Positions 36,231 through 44,695 are shown, counted from the stretch's first letter. The stretch: DNA of 64,000 bases from Pirellula sp. (GCA_021299695.1 JAJTEK010000002.1:59913-123912), one strand, 5' to 3'. Program-made: numbers and translations. The notes: generated from the letters alone by a model not told the origin.

Positions 36231-36475
36231 ACTTCGTACTCGTACTCAGTGAAACGGTACTCGTACTCGTACTCGAAAGGGCGCAGGTCACAGAGCGAAT
36301 CTTTGACCACGAACGACTCGATGTCTATCGACCTGCGATCGAGTACGAGTACCGCGATGCTGAGTACGAGTACCGCGATGCTGAGTACGAGTACCGCGAT
36401 GCTGAGTACGAGTACGGGAAAACGCAAGAATAAAGCATTGGACCAACGGGCTCGATCGAGCGTTTTTTGACTTGT
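36231..36475. repeat. GTACTCGTACTC element, copy C, with four-helix-bundle gene remnant
   Basis: The left arm is TTCGTACTCGTACTCAGTGAA then GGTACTCGTACTCGTACTCG. The middle differs from the other copies: at 36296-36343 it encodes RIFDHERLDVYRPAIE, which matches the N-terminus I know for four-helix-bundle (S23/Avd-like) proteins, with ATG replaced by ATC. This runs into three perfect 21-bp units, GAGTACGAGTACCGCGATGCT, at 36341-36403. The right end has GCTCGATCGAGC followed by GTTTTTT. It lies between the convergent kinase and dtd genes. Confidence 0.85.
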
Positions 36476-36502
36476 GTGGCGATAACTCCTCTTACTCGGT
36501 TC

Positions 36503-36943
36503 TCAAGGGTGATCGATCACGAAGGTCACAGGCCCATCGTTGACCAAGGCGACTTGCATGTCGGCTTGAAAAATCCCGCGTTCGACGCGCACTCCCAGCG
36601 AAGCGACCTGATCGCAAAAAAGCTCGTAGAGATTTCGAGCCTTTTCGGGGGCCGCGGCTCGATCGAAACTGGGCCTGCGTCCTTTTCGGCAGTCGCCGGC
36701 CAAGGTGAACTGAGAAACGATGAGGACTTGACCTGCGAGTTCCAGGACCGAGCGGTTCATTTTGCCCTGGTCGTCTGCAAAGGCTCGGAGGTTGACGGTC
36801 TTTTCGGCAAGCCACCGCACCGATTCGACCGTATCGCCTTGCTCGACACCTAGGAGCACGAGCCAACCTTGTTCGATTTGGCCAACGACGACGTGGTCGA
36901 CACGGACATTCGCGTTCAAGACCCGTTGCAGCACTGCGCGCAT
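36503..36943 (-). CDS. dtd: D-aminoacyl-tRNA deacylase
   Basis: ATG 36943 ([16 protein letters not shown]) gives the standard 146-residue enzyme. The two family motifs are present: SQFTLAGD and the Gly-cisPro motif in [10 protein letters not shown]. Dtd removes D-amino acids wrongly attached to tRNA and acts in the cytoplasm as a homodimer. It follows the methyltransferase-like gene by 5 bp and is probably co-transcribed with it. Confidence 0.95.
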   Translation of the reverse strand: MRAVLQRVLNANVRVDHVVVGQIEQGWLVLLGVEQGDTVESVRWLAEKTVNLRAFADDQGKMNRSVLELAGQVLIVSQFTLAGDCRKGRRPSFDRAAAPEKARNLYELFCDQVASLGVRVERGIFQADMQVALVNDGPVTFVIDHP

Positions 36944-36948
36944 GCGAC

Positions 36949-37497
36949 CTAGGCTGCCTTGGTCTGTTGCACAGGCATGGCGGTATTCGGTACAGGAACT
37001 TTCACCAGGGGTTCGCCTGGGGATCTTGCCACGAAGAGGGTCGATTGGACGTGGCACAATCGGGGCAACCATTGCGCGATCGCTTGGCCATTGGCATCCC
37101 CATTCTCCCAGAAACCGTCGATGATGACCAAGTCGCTCGGGAGCACACTGTGAGCGACTCGAGCTACCGAGCCGGCCGGTTCACCTGGGATCAAGTGGGC
37201 TTTGACCCCGTGTTCGGAGAGAATACGGTGAGCGGCTTTGAGGCTCAGCAATGGTTGCCCGGCGTTGGCAGATGGGTTCGATTCGAATGGATCGATAGCG
37301 GTGTATCGAATGGGCTTGGGTTCCGAAGCCTTCGCGTTGATAGCTAGCAATTGAGCGATCCGTTGACCGGATCCCATGCCGATTTCTAGGATGGAGCTCA
37401 GGGGGTTATCAAGGACGTGTAGGAAGAGCGCTCGCTGCGAGACTGGCTTGGAGAGGTATTTCCAGTAAAGTCGTTCGAGCCAAGAGAGTTGAGCCAT
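36949..37497 (-). CDS. Class I SAM-dependent methyltransferase-like protein
   Basis: ATG 37497 ([15 protein letters not shown]) is preferred; an upstream start at 37563 would add 22 residues. The 182-residue protein has a Rossmann motif I ([13 protein letters not shown]) and the later [10 protein letters not shown] and [14 protein letters not shown] strands, but it is short and lacks a recognisable substrate domain. It ends 5 bp before dtd. Methyltransferase activity is likely from the fold, not proven. Confidence 0.65.
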   Translation of the reverse strand: MAQLSWLERLYWKYLSKPVSQRALFLHVLDNPLSSILEIGMGSGQRIAQLLAINAKASEPKPIRYTAIDPFESNPSANAGQPLLSLKAAHRILSEHGVKAHLIPGEPAGSVARVAHSVLPSDLVIIDGFWENGDANGQAIAQWLPRLCHVQSTLFVARSPGEPLVKVPVPNTAMPVQQTKAA

Positions 37498-37738
37498 GGG
37501 GGTCGTTCCCGAGAGAGCCAAAAGAGTGAGCCGAGTCGATTTTGTGTAAATTCCCATCGGCACCCGAGCGCTCGGCGAACCAAAAAAAGTGATTCAAACC
37601 AACTATTTTAACAGTCGTTAAAGATTCGCCGAATGTCGATCATGCGACATAAAGAGGCACCCGAGGTTCCTTGATTTGTCGCCGGGGGCAACGGATGATT
37701 GAGTACTGATTGCTTGAACCGAAAGTAGAAGATCTGAA

Positions 37739-39139
37739 ATGACCGGCCACATCGACCCGAACAGCCCGTTGATCCCTGCTCAAGAGATGGTTTTGCCGAC
37801 ATTGCAAGGCGATGGGAAGCGGCGTTGGATCAATCCAGTCCTTTCGACGGGCAAGTACTGGAAGCGTCGTAGGCTTTTGGCTTATGGTTTGATCGCTTTT
37901 TTCGTGACCCTGCCGCATCTGAGGTATGCGGGTAAGCCGCTGGTTCTTTTGGATATTGTATCTAGGGAATTCACGTTCTTGGGGCACACCTTTTATCCGA
38001 CCGACTCGGGTCTTTTGCTTTTGTTGATGCTAACGGTTTTCTTTTCGATCATGTTTCTTACGGCTGTAGGTGGTCGACTGTGGTGTGGTTGGGGATGTCC
38101 GCAGACGGTGTACCTTGAGTTTCTCTTTAGGCCCATCGATCGGATGTTCTCTGGGACGATTGGCAAGGGAGGCAAGCCTCGCGGAACGCTCAATGCTGCG
38201 CTTCGGGTTGGGCGGTTTGCCGTCTACTTGGCCTGTTGCATGTTTTTAGCTCATACCTTTTTGAGTTACTTTGTCGGTACAGATCGACTGGCTCAGTGGA
38301 TGCGATTATCGCCGTGGCAGCATCCGAGTGCTTTTGGTGTGATGGCAGGCGCAACGATTGGGTTGATGTACAACTTCATGTTTTTCCGCGAGCAACTTTG
38401 CATGGTGGCTTGTCCCTATGGGCGGTTCCAGTCGGTGATGCTCGATCGCAAGAGTTTGATCGTCACTTACGACATCCATCGCGGAGAGCCCAGGCACAAA
38501 GGCAAAGCGACTGGGCCGAGCGCCGGGGACTGCATCGATTGCGGACACTGCATGTCGGTTTGTCCTACGGGAATCGACATTCGCAACGGGTTACAGATGG
38601 AGTGTATTCATTGCACCCAGTGCATCGACGCTTGCGACGCGATCATGCATCGGATTGACAAGCCTGCAGGTTTGATCCGGTATAGCAGCCAAGACGCATT
38701 AGAGGGCAAGAAGCATTCTTGGGTGCGTCCACGAACGTTGATCTATCCGCTTTTGGTTCTTGTTACCAGCACGCTGTTTTTGGCCTTGCTTACCACCAAA
38801 TTCGCGTTCGACGCCCGGGTCTTATCGAGTCCTGGAGCACCTTATGCGATCAACAGTGCGCGGATGTTGCAGAACAATTTCCGTGTCCGATTGCGGAACC
38901 GCACCGAAAAAACTGAAACCTACGCGATCCGAATGCTTGGGCCTGCCAGTGCTTCGGTCCAGTGGAGCGACGAGGCGCCGACGCTAAAGCCCAACGAATC
39001 GAAACTTGTTCCGATCATGATCACCGCACCGGTGGGCATGACGGCTGCGAATCATGGAAAGATCGAGGCGGAAGTTCAGATCACCGACCAGACGGGCAAC
39101 GAGCGTAAGATCAGCGTCATGCTTTTGGGTCCGGGCTGA
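37739..39139 (+). CDS. ccoG: Cytochrome c oxidase accessory protein CcoG
   Basis: 466 residues with four to five membrane helices and two ferredoxin-type [4Fe-4S] motifs: C265, C268, C271, C275 and C289, C292, C295, C299. The conserved CGWGCPQTVYLE (116-127) and MVACPYGRF are also there, and the C-terminal immunoglobulin-like FixG domain follows the last helix. CcoG (FixG/RdxA) is a copper-reductase-like factor needed for assembly of cbb3-type oxidase. No ccoNOPQ genes lie in this window. A spaced inverted repeat (ATGTCG-6 nt-CGACAT) sits about 100 bp upstream. Confidence 0.93.
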   Translation: MTGHIDPNSPLIPAQEMVLPTLQGDGKRRWINPVLSTGKYWKRRRLLAYGLIAFFVTLPHLRYAGKPLVLLDIVSREFTFLGHTFYPTDSGLLLLLMLTVFFSIMFLTAVGGRLWCGWGCPQTVYLEFLFRPIDRMFSGTIGKGGKPRGTLNAALRVGRFAVYLACCMFLAHTFLSYFVGTDRLAQWMRLSPWQHPSAFGVMAGATIGLMYNFMFFREQLCMVACPYGRFQSVMLDRKSLIVTYDIHRGEPRHKGKATGPSAGDCIDCGHCMSVCPTGIDIRNGLQMECIHCTQCIDACDAIMHRIDKPAGLIRYSSQDALEGKKHSWVRPRTLIYPLLVLVTSTLFLALLTTKFAFDARVLSSPGAPYAINSARMLQNNFRVRLRNRTEKTETYAIRMLGPASASVQWSDEAPTLKPNESKLVPIMITAPVGMTAANHGKIEAEVQITDQTGNERKISVMLLGPG

Positions 39140-39193
39140 ACCCGAGGAATCTATTAAGACCGGGTGCGAGACACGGAAGCAGGGAATGTGGGA

Positions 39194-39274
39194 ACCACGG
39201 AATACACCGAACACACGGAAGCAAGAGATGACGGTGGGAGGATTCGTTTCCGTGTGTTCGGTGTGTTCGGTGGT
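39194..39274. repeat. 81-bp near-palindromic intergenic repeat, copy 2
   Basis: Left arm ACCACGGAATACACCGAACA..., right arm its near-perfect inverse (...TGTTCGGTGTGTTCGGTGGT), arms of about 29 bp around a loop of about 22 bp. It matches 44497-44577 at most positions. It lies between co-directional ccoG and rpn-like genes. Confidence 0.9.
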
Positions 39275-39299
39275 GAAAAAAACGGTATCGTTTTCCAGG

Positions 39300-39338
39300 G
39301 GCTATGGTGAATATGGCTGTTGGCCAATCGGAGTGCCC
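39300..39338. repeat. Left 39-bp direct repeat flanking the rpn-like gene
   Basis: A 39-bp segment starting GGCTATGGTGAATATGGC and ending GCCAATCGGAGTGCCC. It recurs at 40569-40607 with 4 mismatches, in the same orientation, on the other side of the rpn-like gene. Confidence 0.9.
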
Positions 39339-39430
39339 GTAACTTGCGGGCTATCGGTTAACGGCAACGGGTCAAAGTTATATTGACCAAAATCGGGCGT
39401 AAAATGCACTGATCCGTACAATCGGGAGCT

Positions 39431-40456
39431 ATGGACGATTCCAAGCTCCCTACACCCCACAACAACTTCTTTCACTACGCGCTGTCCCACGCGCAAGCAG
39501 CCAGAGATTTGATCCAAACGCACTTGCCCCCCAATTTGGTTCAGCTCCTGGATCTCCATTCCCTTGAACTGCAGAAAGACTCCTTCATCGATGAGGATCT
39601 GCGCCAGAATTTCTCGGATCTGCTCTATTCAGTGCGGCTTGCCGGGGCAAATGACCCGCCCATCGAAGGACAGGTCTATCTGCTCTTTGAGCACAAAAGC
39701 CAGTCGGATCCGATGACTTGTTTTCAGTTGCTCCGATACATCGTTCGGATTTGGGAGCAGCGACTTAGAAACGGTCTGCCTTTGTGTCCTGTATTTCCGC
39801 TGGTGGTCTATCACGGCCAGGAATACTGGTCGGCTCCCAGGAGCCTCGAGGAACTCATCGGTGGCCCGAAGGCCGCATTCGAGTACGGGGTTCGGATGTC
39901 TTATCCTGTGCTAGATATTGCTAGAGTTCCAGATGAATCGCTAGCGGGGGATCCTTTTTTGCAAAGTATCCTTGGTTTGTTAAAATACAGTCGCAGGAGG
40001 GATTTTGAGGAAAAGTTGGAGTTTCTTTTGCAGTGTATGCTCAAGAGCGGGACGATCGAGATTCGCCCCGAGCATGTGGAAGCGGTTATTGTTTACATTT
40101 CGAGTACGAGTCCTTTGATACCCATAGAGAAGCTAACGATGACGATCGAAAAGTTATTCCACACCCAAGTCGAGCCCGGTTCGATCGCTGACCGATTTAT
40201 CAAGCAAGGCCGTCAAGAAGGTCGACAAGAAGGCCGTCAAGAGGGTCGTCAAGAGGGTCGTCAAGAAGGCCGACAAGAAGGCCGACAAGAAGGACTGCAG
40301 GAGGGGCTCAAGGAGGGCGAGATCCATTTGATACAAACGTTACAGGAAATTTTAGGTTTACCGGTAAGCGATGGAGTGACGTTGGAGGATCGGTCGCTTG
40401 AGGAGTTGCAAGCGATCACTGGCGAGCTTCGCCAGCAGTTTCGCGATCGCAAATAG
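39431..40456 (+). CDS. Rpn family recombination-promoting nuclease-like protein
   Basis: 341 residues. The PD-(D/E)XK nuclease core is visible: D63 in NFSDLLYSV, E87 and K89 in LLFEHKS, and Q99. The start HNNFFHYALSHAQAARDLI is the family's usual opening. Rpn proteins (PDDEXK_2/transposase_31 group) are DNA endonucleases linked to recombination and phage defence, and are highly duplicated in bacteria. A run of about seven GRQE units lies near residues 260-287, coded by 12-bp tandem repeats, so its length may vary. The gene is flanked by a 39-bp direct repeat, which suggests it was acquired as a unit. Confidence 0.88.
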   Translation: MDDSKLPTPHNNFFHYALSHAQAARDLIQTHLPPNLVQLLDLHSLELQKDSFIDEDLRQNFSDLLYSVRLAGANDPPIEGQVYLLFEHKSQSDPMTCFQLLRYIVRIWEQRLRNGLPLCPVFPLVVYHGQEYWSAPRSLEELIGGPKAAFEYGVRMSYPVLDIARVPDESLAGDPFLQSILGLLKYSRRRDFEEKLEFLLQCMLKSGTIEIRPEHVEAVIVYISSTSPLIPIEKLTMTIEKLFHTQVEPGSIADRFIKQGRQEGRQEGRQEGRQEGRQEGRQEGRQEGLQEGLKEGEIHLIQTLQEILGLPVSDGVTLEDRSLEELQAITGELRQQFRDRK

Positions 40457-40516
40457 TGTTGTTTGATCGTAGAAGAGTTGTCGGTCTTCTTTCGCCAAAG
40501 GCGATATTCATCTTAG

Positions 40517-40570
40517 CCTGGGGCAACGCCCCAGGACTTGGTGTCCGTATTCCAGGGGCGATGCCCCTGG
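40517..40570. repeat. Pair of GC-rich palindromic hairpins
   Basis: CCTGGGGC-AAC-GCCCCAGG at 40517-40535 and CCAGGGGC-GAT-GCCCCTGG at 40552-40570: each has an 8-bp stem and a 3-nt loop. The two stems are related (CTGGGG-type). They follow the rpn-like gene and could stop transcription or protect its mRNA. Confidence 0.75.
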
Positions 40571-40607
40571 CTATGTTGATTATGGCCGTTTGCCAATCGG
40601 AGTGCCC
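40569..40607. repeat. Right 39-bp direct repeat flanking the rpn-like gene
   Basis: Same orientation as 39300-39338 and 35 of 39 identical. It overlaps the end of the second GC-rich hairpin. Confidence 0.9.
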
Positions 40608-40788
40608 TTCAGCCTAAGGACAAGCGATGAACGACCAAATCAAGTTGCATTCACATGTTGATCCTATTGCGATGTTGCTAGGGACGACCTTGAGGAAGAG
40701 CATCGTGAACCGCTTTGGCGATCGCATAACATACCGATCCAATCACAGTAGTAAACTCGGCTTAGCGAAGAAAGAACGCTTCAACGAG

Positions 40789-41958
40789 ATGAATGTTGCG
40801 CGGAAAAACCCACTCCATCTCAGCACTTTGCTGATTGTTGCCGGGACTGCATTTGCGCTGCTGCTGATCGTGATCCCTGGTGAGATTGACGATCGCTACT
40901 ATGCTCGGGACTTTCAACAGCAATCGCATGGTTGGCCATGGGTTCACTTGCACCGTTTCGTTCCCAAGCCAAATTCAGAGGGGGAGGGACGCGAGCAACT
41001 CCAACAACGCTTGGAAACGTATCGCAAGCATGGTAATCCTCTACCTTTGATACCGATTCCTGGCGGCCGCTATTGGACCAGTTTCGAAAACTGGACGTTT
41101 TGGAAAGGGATGCTTGCTCCGAACTGGATGGGTTGTCTGTTCAACGCGCTGTCTTGTACAGCAATCCTGTTGGCAGTCGGTTTCCTCGTCGAGCTCAGGC
41201 GAAGGAAACGAAATTCATTTTGGCAAGTCTCGCTACCAGAACTGCTTGGCATCTTCGTTGCCGTGGCCGTCATCGTTACCTTAGTGACCGAATCGGTCAG
41301 ACAAATCCAACGCGAAGCGAAAGCTCGGCAGTTGCTGGTCGAGCCCCAAGCAACTCGCTTCGTGTTCATTGATGCGGCACCAGTGTGGTTGAGAAAACTG
41401 ACAGACAACAGTCGGTTCCTCCAAGTTCGAGTAGTAGGGACTGAACCGGTACCGCTGGGGTGGCGTGTGCAGGAAGTCCAATTCGAAGATCAAGGCCTGG
41501 GATGGTTCAAGAATGCCGCAGAATGTTCGAAGTGCTTGGAAAGCTTTCCTTACATGACGACACTAGACCATTGGAACTCCGGTAGCCAAAGCCTTGAATT
41601 GGTGGCGAATGCTCCCGCTGAAAACATTCAACGCATGTCGCTTTTTCCAGCTTATTCTGTTAGCGATAAGGACTATCGATTCCTCGGTCGATTCAGCAAT
41701 CTGGAAGTGCTTTGCTTACGAGATATCGACCTGGGTAAGGTACGTTTCGATTTCCCGGTGCTACCAAAGTTGGTCGAGATATGTATTGATGAGAACCGGG
41801 TGACACCGCGCGTGCTGGAATGGCTTCGCCAGCAACCGCGATTAAAACGCGTAAAGCTATGGTCGGCGTTTTCTATCAATGAAAGCCGATGGCACGAGGT
41901 TCAGTCGGCGCTACCGGGTATGACGATCCAAGATCGCCTTGGGGACGTTCATCCCTAG
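40789..41958 (+). CDS. Hypothetical membrane protein
   Basis: ATG 40789 (MNVARKNPLHLSTLL) starts just before the first membrane helix; the frame is open from 40627, but that part has no structure. The product is 389 residues, with helices near 12-30, about 120-140 and 150-170 and a large C-terminal soluble domain. In the C-terminal part, repeated FSNLEVLCLRDIDLGKV, FPVLPKLVEICIDENRV and QPRLKRVKLWSAFS look like leucine-rich-repeat-like units typical of planctomycete proteins. No known family. It ends close to the broken ATPase gene, which is convergent. Confidence 0.65.
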   Translation: MNVARKNPLHLSTLLIVAGTAFALLLIVIPGEIDDRYYARDFQQQSHGWPWVHLHRFVPKPNSEGEGREQLQQRLETYRKHGNPLPLIPIPGGRYWTSFENWTFWKGMLAPNWMGCLFNALSCTAILLAVGFLVELRRRKRNSFWQVSLPELLGIFVAVAVIVTLVTESVRQIQREAKARQLLVEPQATRFVFIDAAPVWLRKLTDNSRFLQVRVVGTEPVPLGWRVQEVQFEDQGLGWFKNAAECSKCLESFPYMTTLDHWNSGSQSLELVANAPAENIQRMSLFPAYSVSDKDYRFLGRFSNLEVLCLRDIDLGKVRFDFPVLPKLVEICIDENRVTPRVLEWLRQQPRLKRVKLWSAFSINESRWHEVQSALPGMTIQDRLGDVHP

Positions 41959-42877
41959 ATTACAAAAAGCTCGCTTGCGGGGATAAGAAAATCGAAGGCC
42001 TGATCTTCTTCGATCGATGGCGTCAATTGGCCGTCATAAATCAAGACGGTTCGAATCGATTGATTCTTTGGCAGTTTAATCGCACCGATTTTGCGGTCGA
42101 CTTCCTGAATGACTGAGGTGCTGATCTGGCTTTTGAATTTGATTTCACACAGATAAACGGATCGCTTGGTTTGGATCAAAAGATCGATCTGACATCCCTG
42201 CTGGCGCAGAGTTTTGCTCTGGCGATAAGGGCCGGCGTAAAGAACTGCATGGTGGGGAATCCGAAGTTGTTCAAAGACTGCACCCAGGTTCTCCATGACA
42301 AGATTTTCGAATTGAAGGCCCATGATCGTGTCCCACTGGTCGAGTTGTTCTAAGGCGGTTGACTTAAAACGACCTTTGATGATCTGGGCGCGATGAGGCT
42401 CGACGTACTTCAGGTAGAAACGAAGGTAATTATCGATCCGCAAAGAACGACGACGGTTCGGTCCCGACGCGAAAACAAGCTATCCCATGCATTCTTGAGG
42501 TAGCCCGCGAAATCAGGTTCACCAATACCCATCCATGAGATCTCATCGAATAAAACGACGACGGTTCCTTTAGGCGGCAACTGACTTGCCAGAAGCTGAA
42601 AGGCAGTTGACCAGTTATCCAGGGGCAATTGCGGTGCCTTGGACTGTTTCGAGAGTTGCTCGGAAAATGCCGTCAACTGCTCTTTTTTGGTTAAACCCGG
42701 ACGTGGTGGAAGGCCCGAGAATTCGAAGAAGGCATTTGCCTGTTTGGCGCACTGCTGAATGAATCGGCTCTTTCCGATCCGTCGTCGCCCGTGGCATGTT
42801 ACCAGCGAACTGTTTTTCTTCTCAAGGAGTTCACGAAACTCCGCTTGCTCCCGCTCCCGGCCGATAAAGGTGTTCAT
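41955..42877 (-). pseudogene. AAA/DUF234-type ATPase broken by internal deletion and frameshift
   Basis: The 5' part (ATG 42877) has FIGREREQAEFRELL, a P-loop HGRRRIGKSRF and VVLFDEISWM, the ATPase half of the archaeal-type ATPase_2/DUF234 family. Close to the sensor region (VVVLCGSI) it breaks at about 42435-42445 and continues in another frame with DNYLRFYLKYVEPH, the start of the C-terminal DUF234-like nuclease domain, ending KRSVYLCEIKFK...ELFVI. About 150 residues normally between these are missing. Both a deletion and a frame change are therefore evident, so the gene is probably inactive. Confidence 0.82.
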
Positions 42878-43019
42878 GTCGATTCGGTGCCTAAAACAAA
42901 GCTGTTCGTTTTGGCACATTTTCGCCATCTTGTCGTTTTCGTGCCATCAGTAAAGAACCCGATTCTGGCACCAAAGCGACATTTCGTCAATAACCTAAGA
43001 CCAGTCACGGAAGTATCGC

Positions 43020-43400
43020 GTGCATTCCTCGACATCATTCGGATATTGCAACCGTATTTCGAACCGCTTCACTGAACATTGTCTTGTGATACCACACCAA
43101 AAAGCCAAGACCGATCCGATTGAGATCGAGGACACGCCAGCGAGTCGGCGTCTGCGGATCTTGGAATTGCTCGGCGATGGCGGGAAGCTGCGATCCACCT
43201 GCATTGCAAATCACTTGGGTTGCAGCCTCAAAACCGTCAAACGCGAGCTCGAAACCCTCCGCTTGGCCGGCCGCATCGAGTTCATCGGTCCGAGCAAAAC
43301 TGGGACATATCAGCTGGTGGGAACGTGGATGCGATGTTGGATTTGCTACAATTTCATCATCGTTCGTTCGAACCGGTGGCTAATAGAAGACGTCATATAG
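43020..43400 (+). pseudogene. Winged-helix DNA-binding remnant
   Basis: The centre of this frame reads ASRRLRILELLGDGGKL and CSLKTVKRELETLRLAGRIEF, a convincing winged-helix module. The flanking parts have no recognisable domain, the start is uncertain, and no ribosome binding site is evident. I read it as a truncated regulator or a small stand-alone HTH protein. It lies between the broken ATPase and the SUMF1-fold gene. Confidence 0.4.
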
Positions 43401-43425
43401 ACAATTCAAAGCAATTACATAAATC

Positions 43426-44268
43426 ATGTTCCAGGCGATATTTAAATGTGTTATTGCTCTATCACTTTTGATGGGGGGTTGGGCCAATACTTCTAACGCT
43501 CAGCCCCCCAAGGAGCTCACCAACAGCATCGGGATGAAGCTGGTGCTGATCCCTAGAGGGACATTCATGATGGGCTCACCCGAGAGCGAGCAAGGCCGTA
43601 AAGAGGACGAGAACCAACACGATGTGACGATAAGCAAGGACTATTACTTAGGCGTGACGGAAGTCACCCAAGGGCAATACGAAAAGGTGATGGGAACTAA
43701 CCCGAGTTACTTCCAGAGGCAAGGCGTCCGCAAAAGCGATACTTCGACGTTTCCAGTCGAGCACGTTTCTTGGGAGGATGCTGTCGAATTTTGCAAGAAG
43801 CTTTCATCATTATCCGACGAGAAGAATGTAGGTCGCATGTATCGCTTACCGACAGAGGCGGAATGGGAATACGCTTGTCGCGCTGGCAGCAAGACTGCGT
43901 ATTTTTTTGGTGAGGATTCGAAATCACTCGGTGACTATTCGTGGTTTGGTGCGAACAGTTATAGCATGATGCATCGGGTTGGCATGTTGAAACCAAATGC
44001 CTGGGGGTTATACGACATGTATGGGAGCGTTTGGGAGTGGTGTAGCGACTTGTACGGTGAGTATCCCCAGGGGCCGGTCAGCGATCCAAGTGGTCCAACA
44101 GAGGGCTATCACCGCGTACGCCGTGGTGGCAGCTTCGACTTGCCAGGCGGATGCAATCGGTCGGCGTCACGGTTTCGAGACACTCCCTCGTGGCAACTCG
44201 TCAACTCCGGTTTCCGCGTTGCCCTGAGTCCATCCGGAATCCCCAAGTCGCCGGAGGCGGACAAGTAG
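43426..44268 (+). CDS. Formylglycine-generating-enzyme-like (SUMF1 fold) exported protein
   Basis: 280 residues with a signal peptide (MFQAIFKCVIALSLLMGGWA, cleavage near SNAQP). The SUMF1/FGE-sulfatase domain is complete: NSIGMKLVLIPRGTFMMGSP, TEVTQGQYEKVMGTNPS, FPVEHVSWEDAVEFCKKL, RLPTEAEWEYACRAG, NAWGLYDMYGSVWEWCSD, RRGGSFDLP and NSGFRV. True formylglycine-generating enzymes have a catalytic Cys pair near the C-terminus. Here that stretch reads GGCNRSASRFRD, with one Cys only, so it probably binds or scaffolds rather than making formylglycine. No sulfatase gene lies next to it. Confidence 0.88.
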   Translation: MFQAIFKCVIALSLLMGGWANTSNAQPPKELTNSIGMKLVLIPRGTFMMGSPESEQGRKEDENQHDVTISKDYYLGVTEVTQGQYEKVMGTNPSYFQRQGVRKSDTSTFPVEHVSWEDAVEFCKKLSSLSDEKNVGRMYRLPTEAEWEYACRAGSKTAYFFGEDSKSLGDYSWFGANSYSMMHRVGMLKPNAWGLYDMYGSVWEWCSDLYGEYPQGPVSDPSGPTEGYHRVRRGGSFDLPGGCNRSASRFRDTPSWQLVNSGFRVALSPSGIPKSPEADK

Positions 44269-44411
44269 AGCTTCCAAATTGAAAACGATCAGTGTCATTG
44301 TTCGCTTGACCCTATAAATCGAAATTGTGACCCTGTAAATCGGGCTGCAAAGAAGTTGCAAGTTCGGCTTGATAGATAGTGTTTCGAGTCGTCTCAAACA
44401 ATGAAATCGGC

Positions 44412-44434
44412 GCGCGTCGTATTTCGCGTCGCGC
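44412..44434. repeat. GC-rich motif, inverted copy of 2981-3003
   Basis: On the minus strand it reads GCGCGACGCGAAATACGACG; at 2981 the plus strand reads GCGCGACGCGAAATACAACG, one mismatch in 20. Confidence 0.65.
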
Positions 44435-44496
44435 GTGGTATCGAAGTGCGAGTTTTCCATGGGATTTGTAGGTTTGAAGTGGACCCCATTATTCGG

Positions 44497-44577
44497 ACCA
44501 CGGAACATACCGAACACACGGAAGCAAGAGATAACGGCAAGAGGATTCGTTTCCGTGTGTTCGGTGTGTTCTGTGGT
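44497..44577. repeat. 81-bp near-palindromic intergenic repeat, copy 3
   Basis: Same architecture and length as 39194-39274: ACCACGGAAC... left arm, loop, right arm ending TGTTCTGTGGT. It lies between co-directional SUMF1-fold and DUF1501 genes. Confidence 0.9.
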
Positions 44578-44686
44578 TGAAAAAGACAGGGGATCGCGGC
44601 TGAGGTTTGTCGATCAATGCGATTGCTACCTTTGGCACGTCGATGTTTTCCTGGGTTTTCGCTCTTGATCAGCGAGCTCCCTCGGA

Positions 44687-44695
44687 TGGTATAAT
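44687..44695 (+). promoter_or_regulatory. Extended -10 promoter upstream of DUF1501 gene
   Basis: TG-G-TATAAT, a consensus extended -10 box. The nearest -35-like TTGATC is 19 bp upstream, which an extended -10 can tolerate. The leader to ATG 44777 would be about 75 nt. Confidence 0.5.

Larger units (their letters stand above)
40457..40788. other. 332-bp gap with two strong hairpins and the right direct repeat
   Basis: No credible gene. Hairpins at 40517-40535 and 40552-40570, then the right copy of the 39-bp repeat (40569-40607). The stretch 40627-40788 is open in frame with the following gene, but I prefer its start at 40789. Confidence 0.65.

Noticed and set aside
36341..36403. Possible CRISPR repeats
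   Set aside because: The 21-bp units are directly adjacent with no spacers.
39054..39386. Small frames within the 81-bp repeat (also 44435-44668)
   Set aside because: They translate the palindrome itself, with motifs like NTRKQE and SVCSV repeated at both loci, so they are repeat artefacts, not genes.
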